NCBI GenBank assembly: GCA_023388435.1
Contig: JAEWGG010000018.1
Span: 1-17,099, forward strand
Source: Bacillota bacterium
Lineage (GTDB): Bacteria; Bacillota; Clostridia; Saccharofermentanales; Fastidiosipilaceae
Reading direction: 5' to 3'
Length of the DNA: 17,099 bases
Shown here: positions 1 through 5,491 of the stretch, in pieces
How positions within the stretch are numbered: position 1 is the stretch's first letter
Layout of the letters: each line of letters starts with the position of its first letter
Position numbers and translations under genes: made by a program
The notes under the pieces: model-generated
Database searches by the model: none
Told to the model about the DNA's origin: nothing
The model's input: only the letters and a program-made list of their open reading frames with translations

Positions 1-1019
1 CCTACATTAAGGTGGACGGCGAGAAGCTGCAGCTGACGGACAAGGACGGAAAGGTCCAGGAGGAGGCCAGCTACGAGGCCAAGGGCTTCAATTTTGAGAG
101 CCACGGGGACCACGCCCACGTCTGGTACCAGTACGAGAAGAAGAGCGGCTCGGAAAAGCTGCCGAAGTACCTGCTGTTCAACGATCATGGGTACAAGGCA
201 AATCAGCCGAAGGAGGAGGGGCACCTGGCCCACATCCACCTGCTGTACGGGAATGAGAGCTTCGAGAAGACGCTGGAGCAGGATACGGTGCCGTTTTATG
301 TAGACGCCGCGGTAAAAGACGAGGTACTACAGGAGATATTTGCCCCGGAGGAGGAGCACGAGCACGCTGAAGAGGGCCACAGCCACGAGCAGGGCGAGGA
401 GCACAAGGACGGTGGGCACAGCCACGAGCACGGCCACGAGCACGGCCACGAGCACGGCGAGGAGGGCCATCACCACCATCACCACCATCACCATGGGGCC
501 TACGATCCCCACGTCTGGCTCTCGCCGAAGAACGTCCAGGGCATGATGAAAAATATCGCCGCCTTCTTGCAGGAGCTCAAGCCTGAGGCCAAGGACGCCA
601 TCCAGGCCCGTCTGGACGAGAACCTGAAGAAATTGGAGGACTTGGACAAGAGCTACAACGAGGCTCTGAAGCCTTATAAGGGCCGCAAAATAATCGTCGG
701 CCATGAGGCCTTCGGCTACATCTGCCGTGACTACGGCCTGGAGCAGTATGGCATCGAAGGTCTGCTTTCCGAATCTGAGCCGAGCCCCGGTCACATGGCG
801 GAACTCGTGAAGGTCGCGAAGGAAAACGGGATCCACGTGATTTTTACCGAGCCTCTGGGCAGTTCCAAAACCGCTGAGACCATCGCCAAGGAGATTGGGG
901 CGACGGTGGAGACCCTGGATCCCTACGAGGGGCCGGAGAATGCGGATGCGGCTAAGACGGCGGACTACTTCAAGACCATGGAGGAGAACCTGGCGAAGCT
1001 GAAGAAGGCCTTTTCCTAA
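1..1019 (+). CDS. Zinc ABC transporter substrate-binding protein, ZinT-like plus ZnuA C-lobe (5' partial)
   Basis: The reading frame is open at the left edge, so the N-terminus is missing; the first in-frame GTG (12) is probably not the start. Counting residues from that codon, 1-112 resemble ZinT, with the three ZinT-type zinc histidines at NDH (H59) and AHIH (H74, H76). Residues 113-162 are a Glu/His-rich linker ending in nine consecutive histidines. Residues 163-335 match the C-terminal lobe of ZnuA/AdcA cluster A-I binding proteins: DPHVWLSP (H167), VGHEAFGY (H231) and the late acidic ligand in LDPY (D303). The protein should capture Zn(II) outside the membrane for an ABC importer. The usual AdcA order is ZnuA then ZinT at the C-terminus; here ZinT precedes the ZnuA C-lobe. 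No transporter ATPase or permease genes follow, so they may lie upstream. Family assignment is firm; the architecture rests on the missing upstream part. Confidence 0.9.
   Translation, partial: YIKVDGEKLQLTDKDGKVQEEASYEAKGFNFESHGDHAHVWYQYEKKSGSEKLPKYLLFNDHGYKANQPKEEGHLAHIHLLYGNESFEKTLEQDTVPFYVDAAVKDEVLQEIFAPEEEHEHAEEGHSHEQGEEHKDGGHSHEHGHEHGHEHGEEGHHHHHHHHHGAYDPHVWLSPKNVQGMMKNIAAFLQELKPEAKDAIQARLDENLKKLEDLDKSYNEALKPYKGRKIIVGHEAFGYICRDYGLEQYGIEGLLSESEPSPGHMAELVKVAKENGIHVIFTEPLGSSKTAETIAKEIGATVETLDPYEGPENADAAKTADYFKTMEENLAKLKKAFS
421..494 (+). repeat. In-frame His/Glu codon repeats in the zinc-binding linker
   Basis: A 12-bp unit, GCCACGAGCACG, occurs three times exactly at 421-456 and encodes Gly/Ser-His-Glu-His. 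It is followed at 468-494 by a CAT/CAC run giving nine histidines. Degenerate copies begin near 379. Such runs can gain or lose units by slippage without breaking the frame. Confidence 0.85.
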
Positions 1020-1066
1020 TTCTGGACGGAGTTCCTGAATAGGCGTTGAGAAGAAAAATGGCTACG

Positions 1067-1104
1067 GCCCCGTTGAGCAGTCCAGCTCGGCGGGGCTGTT
1101 TGCA
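1067..1104 (+). terminator. Probable terminator of the zinc-binding protein gene
   Basis: Arms 1067-1078 and 1085-1096 form a 12-bp stem with two G-T wobbles and a 6-base loop. The following run is only TGTTTGCATT, so the U-tract is weak. It lies 47 bp after the stop codon and faces the convergent tRNA terminator. Confidence 0.55.
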
Positions 1105-1121
1105 TTCAGCTGTTACAGACG

Positions 1122-1162
1122 GCCATAAAAGAAAGAAGCGCCCCCAGTTGTGAGGCGCTTCT
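1122..1162 (-). terminator. Terminator of the tRNA-Leu transcript
   Basis: Reading the minus strand, a 9-bp perfect stem (1154-1162 with 1134-1142) is followed by a T-rich run, CTTTCTTTTAT, at about 1124-1134. It lies 27 bp downstream of the tRNA 3' end. Confidence 0.8.
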
Positions 1163-1188
1163 ATCCTGATAAATAGCTCTCTCGTGGA

Positions 1189-1273
1189 TGGTGCGGCCGA
1201 CAGGACTTGAACCTGCACGGCTCTCGCCACTGGAACCTAAATCCAGCGTGTCTGCCAATTCCACCACGGCCGC
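1189..1273 (-). tRNA. tRNA-Leu, anticodon UAG
   Basis: On the minus strand the acceptor arm GCGGCCG (1267-1273) pairs with CGGCCGC near the 3' end. The anticodon loop holds TTTAG with anticodon TAG, which reads CUN leucine codons. A long class II variable arm of the GGCGAGAGCC type is present, as expected for leucine. The T-loop has GGTTCAAGTCC. The CCA end is encoded (1189-1191), giving 85 nt. All arms form, so it looks functional. Confidence 0.96.
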
Positions 1274-1286
1274 AAATTCAGTCGAC

Positions 1287-1315
1287 AGTATAGTTGTGCG
1301 CTGCGGCCTTGTCAA
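1287..1315 (-). promoter_or_regulatory. Promoter of tRNA-Leu
   Basis: On the minus strand, TTGACA (1310-1315) and TATACT (1287-1292) are separated by exactly 17 bp, close to a perfect sigma-70/sigma-A promoter. The predicted start is about 1280, some 7 bases before the mature tRNA. The TGA stop of the upstream gene lies inside the -35 hexamer. Confidence 0.9.
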
Positions 1316-1911
1316 TGAAGCTTGCGTAGGGTGTAGCGCTGGCCGTCTTGCTGGTCCACCTGCCAGGGGCTCCGCTCCAGCAGGCCCCGCATGCAGGCCA
1401 GGCGCAGTTCATAGTAAGGGGCGCTCCCCTGGGGGCAGTCCGCCCAGTAGGCCGCATGGATGTCGTAGCTCTGCTCCCAGGTCAGGCTCTCGCCGCCATC
1501 TTCAACAAGGCGGTTGACGCGCTCACAGGGCATGCCGTTCAGGAAAAAGTCCTCGAAGTGGCGGTAAACCTCCCGAGATTCAAGATCCGGTTCCAGGGAG
1601 TGGCGGGCGCCGTAGACTCCCGCGGCTTCTCGGAGCAGGTCCAGGCGTCCGTAGTCCTCCCGAAGGAGGGAGGTCACCAGCTGGGCGTAGTTCTGCTCCA
1701 CCAGGTTGATACGCTCCTGGAGCCAGCCGTGAATATTGCTGCCGTCAATGGCCTCTTCCAGGTCTGGTAGATCCACGGCATAGCTGCGGGCCTCATCCAG
1801 GCCGAGCCAGCCCCGTTCCAGAGCCAGCTGGGCAAGGGCTCCTGTCAGCGCTTCCTGGTGATGAATTTTTCGATATAACCAATGGTGAATAGGGCCTAGT
1901 GTTGCACTCAT
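1312..1911 (-). CDS. Conserved protein of unknown function, downstream of the hemerythrin/PAS gene
   Basis: A 199-residue soluble protein with no signal peptide or membrane helix. I do not recognise a named domain. It starts MSATLGPIHHWLY and has possible metal or heme ligands: H9, H10, H17, H18, H61 (in SNIHGWLQER), H118, H152, and cysteines C129, C159 and C173. It is mostly amphipathic, helical-looking sequence with many Leu, Glu and Arg. The start is supported by a strong site, AGGAGG, 7 bases upstream of the ATG. It follows the hemerythrin-like gene by 64 bp on the same strand, so the two are probably co-transcribed and may act together. I recall similar GPIH-starting proteins beside DUF438 genes in Clostridia, but that is memory, not a search result. 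Its stop codon lies in the tRNA promoter. Confidence 0.8.
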   Translation of the reverse strand: MSATLGPIHHWLYRKIHHQEALTGALAQLALERGWLGLDEARSYAVDLPDLEEAIDGSNIHGWLQERINLVEQNYAQLVTSLLREDYGRLDLLREAAGVYGARHSLEPDLESREVYRHFEDFFLNGMPCERVNRLVEDGGESLTWEQSYDIHAAYWADCPQGSAPYYELRLACMRGLLERSPWQVDQQDGQRYTLRKLH

Positions 1912-1975
1912 GCATCTTCCTCCTGTCCATCGTATCTATAGTTAGATTTTAAGCAGTCCACGCAGTCCCCACAAG

Positions 1976-3073
1976 TTAATCTGAAGCGTTCTGGAAGTGC
2001 TTCTGGGCCATGCTCATATCCTGTACGACTTCCATAACTCCGAGGTACTGTCCCTCTGGCTTACGCAGGGCCATGTAGCGTACGAGGAAGGGCCGACCTT
2101 CCTTTTCCATCCAGATGTCCACGCTATCCTTGCGCCCACTGCGGAGATCCGCGATGATGCTTCGGACCATGGCTTCAATACGCGGGGGGTGGCAGGAATA
2201 GACATCTCGTCCCAGGGCCATTAGCGGGCGCTTGAAGATTTTGGGCCCCTCGTTAAAATAGCAGTTCCTATCCTGCTCATCGACGACGGTGATTTCCACT
2301 GGCAGAGTGGCAAAACTTGCCTGGAGCTGCTCCAGGCTGAGGCTTCCTCCAGGTAAGTGGATGCGTCCCTGGCCCTCGTCCAGACCGTTACGGGCAGTGC
2401 TTTGCTCCTGTTCCTTAGCCCGCCGTTCCTCCGCCAGGGCCCAGAGCTGTTCCTGGCCGAAGCAGACCCGGTAGTCCAGGCTGTCCCAGTAAATCTGATC
2501 CCATTCTTCGGCGCTGAAGTAAAGAGCGCAAATGGGAAAGAGCATGCGCTCCTCTTTGCCGACCATATCCTGGGCGCAGCTCAGGAGGTCCAGGGCCTCC
2601 AGGCAGTGCCTCTCCTCCCAGCGCTTCCGACGCCGCAGGGCGGAAAGGCCGTCGCGAATTTCGTCGTCCTCCGTCCAGAGCACTTCCGAGGGCCCGCTGA
2701 CACCGTAGCGCGTGGCGAGCAGGGGATAGAGGAGGTCGCCCTTCTTGGCGTAGTGAATCTGGATTTCGGCCAGTGGGGCGAGGGCCTGTCGCCCTTCTTC
2801 AGCTCGGGCCGCCTCCTCAAGTTCTGTGGCTTCCAGGATCTTTTTCAAGGCCTGTCGGGCCTCCTCGATACGGGTCAGAAGAGCCTCGTTTTCACGGCTC
2901 AAAAGATTCAGGGGATGGCCCTGTTCGGCAGAGAGCTGCTGGGCCAGTATACGGCGCTGGCCGGCCATGGCGACACCCTGGGAGGGTGGGGCAAAATTGT
3001 TTGGAGCCTGCTTCTCCACTGCTGGTCCCGTAGGACTGGGAGGATGTATTTCTTTCATTTTTGACACACTCAT
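1976..3073 (-). CDS. Hemerythrin-like/PAS domain protein of the DUF438 group
   Basis: A 365-residue cytoplasmic protein. Residues 1-48 are low complexity. Residues about 50-205 resemble the HHE hemerythrin-like domain of DUF438 proteins: GHPLNLLSREN (H53), IHYAKKGDLLYPLL (H107), WTEDDEIR, and KEERMLFP (E174/E175). Residues about 245-355 are a PAS/PAC domain with LPVEITVVDEQD, the CHPP motif (C294, H295) and YLGVMEVVQD. The family normally carries an N-terminal DUF438 domain, which is absent here. Two expected iron ligands are changed: HPVH is HPLN and HYxxKE is HYAKKG. A signalling or redox/gas-sensing role is inferred from the domains; no output domain is present. The ATG at 3073 has only a weak upstream AAGG, and an ATG five codons in is an alternative. 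It is probably the first gene of a two-gene operon. Confidence 0.85.
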   Translation of the reverse strand: MSVSKMKEIHPPSPTGPAVEKQAPNNFAPPSQGVAMAGQRRILAQQLSAEQGHPLNLLSRENEALLTRIEEARQALKKILEATELEEAARAEEGRQALAPLAEIQIHYAKKGDLLYPLLATRYGVSGPSEVLWTEDDEIRDGLSALRRRKRWEERHCLEALDLLSCAQDMVGKEERMLFPICALYFSAEEWDQIYWDSLDYRVCFGQEQLWALAEERRAKEQEQSTARNGLDEGQGRIHLPGGSLSLEQLQASFATLPVEITVVDEQDRNCYFNEGPKIFKRPLMALGRDVYSCHPPRIEAMVRSIIADLRSGRKDSVDIWMEKEGRPFLVRYMALRKPEGQYLGVMEVVQDMSMAQKHFQNASD

Positions 3074-3133
3074 TTCTGCTGCTAGGCCTTTTGCGGCCAG
3101 GACTTGTCGGGACTTAGCACCCGCTTCCTACCC

Positions 3134-3162
3134 AGTATAGCGGCAGAAGCTGAATGTTGCTG
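3134..3162 (-). promoter_or_regulatory. Possible promoter of the hemerythrin/PAS gene
   Basis: A TATACT hexamer lies on the minus strand at 3134-3139, about 60 bp before the start codon. The -35 region at the expected distance (CAGCAA, 3157-3162) is a poor match, so the call is weak. Confidence 0.35.
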
Positions 3163-3200
3163 TGAGGGGGCTGACAGTTTCCTGAATGTATTTTTGCTTT

Positions 3201-3270
3201 GAAGAAGGGTGAATAGTGGCGAAAAATAGAGAAAAAACGTGAAATGAAGAGAAAATCGAAGAAAAAATGC
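3201..3270 (+). promoter_or_regulatory. Phased GAA/A-tract array upstream of the rplM promoter
   Basis: Seven consecutive 10-bp blocks (starting at 3201, 3211, 3221, 3231, 3241, 3251 and 3261) each begin with GAA. The last five carry A-tracts of 3 to 6 bases at the same helical phase. The array ends directly against the -35 hexamer at 3271. Phased A-tracts bend DNA, and A-rich DNA just upstream of -35 can act as an UP element binding the RNA polymerase alpha subunit. That role is inferred. Confidence 0.75.
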
Positions 3271-3298
3271 TTGACAAAAATATCTCACGTGTTAAGAT
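3271..3298 (+). promoter_or_regulatory. Promoter of the rplM-rpsI operon
   Basis: A perfect TTGACA (3271-3276) and TAAGAT (3293-3298) are spaced 16 bp apart, with TG one base before the -10 (3290-3291), an extended -10. The predicted start is near 3305, giving a leader of about 185 nt before rplM. Confidence 0.85.
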
Positions 3299-3304
3299 AG
3301 CTGA

Positions 3305-3489
3305 GCGTTTGTCACCTTTGGCATTTCTTAAAGGTGCCCAATGTCCGCAGAGGGAGCGGCTGTGCCGCTTAAGACCGGCCCTGTGGCCGCCGTCACGGAG
3401 CACCCGACTTCCTCGTGCATTGCGGAATGACAGCCGAGTGATTCTGAAGACTATGAACCGCCCTCCTGGGACGGAAGAAGGAGAAAAAC
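3305..3489 (+). promoter_or_regulatory. Structured 5' leader of the L13/S9 operon
   Basis: The untranslated leader folds into several local hairpins: 3313-3319 with 3330-3336 (7 bp), 3355-3360 with 3364-3369 (6 bp, 3-base loop), and 3376-3380 with 3385-3389 (5 bp). There is no U-tract. A structured leader before rplM is known in Bacillota (the L13 leader family), where autoregulation is suspected. I cannot match the Rfam consensus by eye, so membership is unproven. Confidence 0.5.
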
Positions 3490-3924
3490 ATGCGTACATT
3501 TGTCGCGAAACCTGCAGAGGTTGAGAGAAAATGGTATGTCGTCGACGCCGCAGGCAAGACCCTGGGCCGTCTGTCGACGGAGATTGCCCGCGTCCTGATG
3601 GGCAAGCACAAGCCGATTTACACCCCCGGTGTGGACACGGGTGACTTCGTCATCGTCGTGAACGCCGAGAAGGTGCAGCTGACGGGCAACAAGGCCGCTC
3701 AGAAGAATTACTACTACCACACGGGCTATCCGGGTGGTCTGCGCGAGACCAGCTTCCGCGTGATGCTGGAGAAGAAGCCCGAGCGCGTGATCGAGCTGGC
3801 CGTGAAGGGTATGCTGCCCAAGAATAGCCTCGGCCGCAAGATGGCGAAGAAGCTTAAGGTCTACGCTGGTCCGGAGCACAAGCACGAGGCCCAGCAGCCG
3901 CAGCAGCTGGAGCTTAAGGCCTAA
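3490..3924 (+). CDS. rplM: 50S ribosomal protein L13
   Basis: At 144 residues it has the usual family length. It starts MRTFVAKPAEVERKWYVVDA and contains the L13 signature around residues 107-129, with GMLPKNSLGRKM followed by LKVYAGPEHKHEAQQP. L13 is an early-assembling 23S rRNA-binding protein of the large subunit. AAGGAG lies 6 bases before the ATG. It is followed 17 bp later by rpsI, the standard pairing. The codon choice is strongly biased to AAG, CTG, GTC and CGC, as expected for a highly expressed gene. Confidence 0.98.
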   Translation: MRTFVAKPAEVERKWYVVDAAGKTLGRLSTEIARVLMGKHKPIYTPGVDTGDFVIVVNAEKVQLTGNKAAQKNYYYHTGYPGGLRETSFRVMLEKKPERVIELAVKGMLPKNSLGRKMAKKLKVYAGPEHKHEAQQPQQLELKA

Positions 3925-3941
3925 GAGGGAGGATGAGAGAC

Positions 3942-4346
3942 ATGGCGAATACTGGTAAGAAATATAACTGGGGTACGGGCCGCCGCAAGAATGCGATCGC
4001 CCGCGTGCGCATCCTGCCCGGCAACGGCAATATCACGGTCAACGACAAGGACCTGGAGGAATACTTCGGTCTGGATACCCTGAAGCTCATCGTCCGCCAG
4101 CCCCTGGTGCTGACTGAGACGCTCAGCAAGTACGACATTTTCTGCAACGTCCACGGTGGCGGTCTGGCCGGTCAGGCCGGCGCCATCCGCCACGGCATCG
4201 CCCGCGCCCTCTGCGATGCGGACAGCGAGACCTACCGTCCCGCCCTCAAGAAGGCCGGTTTCCTGACTCGTGACTCCCGCATGAAGGAGCGTAAGAAGTA
4301 CGGTCTGAAGAAGGCCCGTAAGGCCAGCCAGTTCAGCAAGCGCTAA
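3942..4346 (+). CDS. rpsI: 30S ribosomal protein S9
   Basis: The protein has 134 residues with the family landmarks WGTGRRKNAIARVR, GGGLAGQAGAIRHGIARAL and the basic C-terminal tail ending SKR, which reaches toward P-site tRNA in the small subunit. I place the start at ATG 3942 (MANTGKKYN), not the ATG at 3933. The GGGAGG ribosome binding site (3927-3932) directly abuts the first ATG, leaving no spacing, but stands 9 bases before the second. The second start also gives the normal S9 N-terminus. It is co-transcribed with rplM, and the operon ends at the terminator 33 bp downstream. Confidence 0.97.
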   Translation: MANTGKKYNWGTGRRKNAIARVRILPGNGNITVNDKDLEEYFGLDTLKLIVRQPLVLTETLSKYDIFCNVHGGGLAGQAGAIRHGIARALCDADSETYRPALKKAGFLTRDSRMKERKKYGLKKARKASQFSKR

Positions 4347-4378
4347 ACAGGTCCGTAACAGACTTCGCAACTCTTCAA

Positions 4379-4413
4379 AGGCCCGGAGGCATCTGCTCTT
4401 CCGGGCTTTTTTT
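4379..4413 (+). terminator. Rho-independent terminator of rplM-rpsI
   Basis: GCCCGGA (4381-4387) pairs with TCCGGGC (4400-4406), followed at once by seven T residues (4407-4413). Confidence 0.93.
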
Positions 4414-4653
4414 ATCCGCAGCTTGATTATCCGCATACAAGATGGCAACATCGTATGCGGATGCCATTGAGGGCTTTCTCAGACTCCCTGGGATCTTGTC
4501 CACTGTGGGATGATGTCCACTTGGCGGATATGGACAGGGCAGGCAGTACAAAACCCTTGACAAGGTGATTCTGGATTAAATTCCAGGGCTGCGTTTGCGT
4601 GCAGGGGTCAGGGGGCCCAGAATATCAAGAAATAGTGCAAGTGAGGTATACGC
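4414..4653. other. Intergenic region with a tetraloop hairpin and short repeats
   Basis: This gene-free stretch holds four things. A 10-bp perfect inverted repeat (ATCCGCATAC 4429-4438, GTATGCGGAT 4453-4462) encloses GATG-GCAA-CATC, a GNRA-type loop. An extra direct copy of ATCCGCA lies at 4414-4420. TGTCCACT occurs twice, 17 bp apart (4497-4504, 4514-4521). A TTGACA hexamer at 4557-4562 has no well-spaced -10 and is only a weak promoter candidate for the next gene. Confidence 0.6.
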
Positions 4654-5454
4654 ATGCTTAGACTGACCATTTACAATGCCCAGCATGAGCTACAGGCCCA
4701 GTGCGAGGATGCCCGGGACATATCCTATGTCTACGAGTCGGCCTACCAGCCTGGGGACTACATCCAGGTGGACTGGGACGAGGCCCCAGGCTTCCTGAAT
4801 ATCTGGCTGGAGGATACCCTGCCCCCCGCCCTGGTCTATCTGCCTCAGAGCCGGCTGCGCTACCCCATTCCCGGTGAAGCGGAGCGGGTCATTCTCAGTC
4901 CGAAGTCTTTCAGTGGGAACAGGCAGCTGATCCGCCTCTGCGTGGCCGAGGCGGAGGAGCTGGAGGAGACGCGCAACCTGGCTCTGAACCCCTATGACAG
5001 CCACCACAATACGGACTGCTTCCCCCACGCCCAGGCGAACGTGGAGACCCGAGGAGAAATGTGGTTCGCCGCTCGCAATGCGATCGATGGCTGCCACGAG
5101 AACCACGGCCATGGGGCCTGGCCCTATCAGAGCTGGGGCATCAATCGCGATCCCAACGCGGCCATGACTTTGGATTTTGGGCGTGACGTTCTGGTGGAGG
5201 GCTTCGCCTTCACCCTGCGCGCCGACTTCCCCCACGATGCCTGGTGGGAGCAGGTCTCACTGATTCTGGAGGGGGAGAACGAGGCGGATTCAGAGGAGCT
5301 GGTCTTCCACCTGGAGAAGAGCGACCAGCCCCAGTATCGCTCCATCGAGGCCCGTAAGCTGCGCCGCTGCACGCTCTGTAAGCTGATTAAGGCCGACGAT
5401 CCCTCGCCCTTCCCGGCCCTGACGCAGCTGGAGGTCTGGGGGCGTTGGGTCTGA
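4654..5454 (+). CDS. Cytoplasmic protein with a C-terminal discoidin-like (galactose-binding fold) domain
   Basis: A 266-residue protein with no signal peptide or membrane segment. Residues 1-100 are beta-rich and unrecognised. Residues about 107-266 read like an F5/8 type C/discoidin-like jelly roll: NLALNPYD, FAARNAIDG, YQSWGINRDP, MTLDFGRDVLVEGFAF, then TQLEVWG at the end, the usual closing strand. Many fixed His, Asp and Trp residues (HHNTDCFPHA, ENHGHGAWPYQSWG, DFPHDAWWEQ) suggest a conserved family of its own, probably binding a sugar or similar ligand. I recall close relatives in Clostridia labelled only hypothetical or carbohydrate-binding. The start has a modest GTGAGG site 8 bases upstream. 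The aminopeptidase gene follows after 37 bp, so the two may be co-transcribed. Confidence 0.8.
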   Translation: MLRLTIYNAQHELQAQCEDARDISYVYESAYQPGDYIQVDWDEAPGFLNIWLEDTLPPALVYLPQSRLRYPIPGEAERVILSPKSFSGNRQLIRLCVAEAEELEETRNLALNPYDSHHNTDCFPHAQANVETRGEMWFAARNAIDGCHENHGHGAWPYQSWGINRDPNAAMTLDFGRDVLVEGFAFTLRADFPHDAWWEQVSLILEGENEADSEELVFHLEKSDQPQYRSIEARKLRRCTLCKLIKADDPSPFPALTQLEVWGRWV

Positions 5455-5491
5455 CGAGATTCGGTAAAAACCGCATGATAAAGGAGTAGAC

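Noticed and set aside
421..494. Possible CRISPR or minisatellite
   Set aside because: The repeats are in frame, have no spacers and encode the His-rich zinc loop.
327..836. Minus-strand hydrophobic frame opposite the zinc-binding protein
   Set aside because: The Val/Leu-rich sequence is the complement of the His/Glu repeat codons in a well-supported gene.
3128..3499. Minus-strand frame across the rplM promoter and leader
   Set aside because: It covers a near-consensus promoter and the phased A-tracts; the Phe/Ser-rich product is a by-product of the A-rich DNA.
3933..3941. Upstream ATG as the start of rpsI
   Set aside because: The ribosome binding site abuts this ATG directly. The ATG at 3942 has normal spacing and gives the standard S9 N-terminus.
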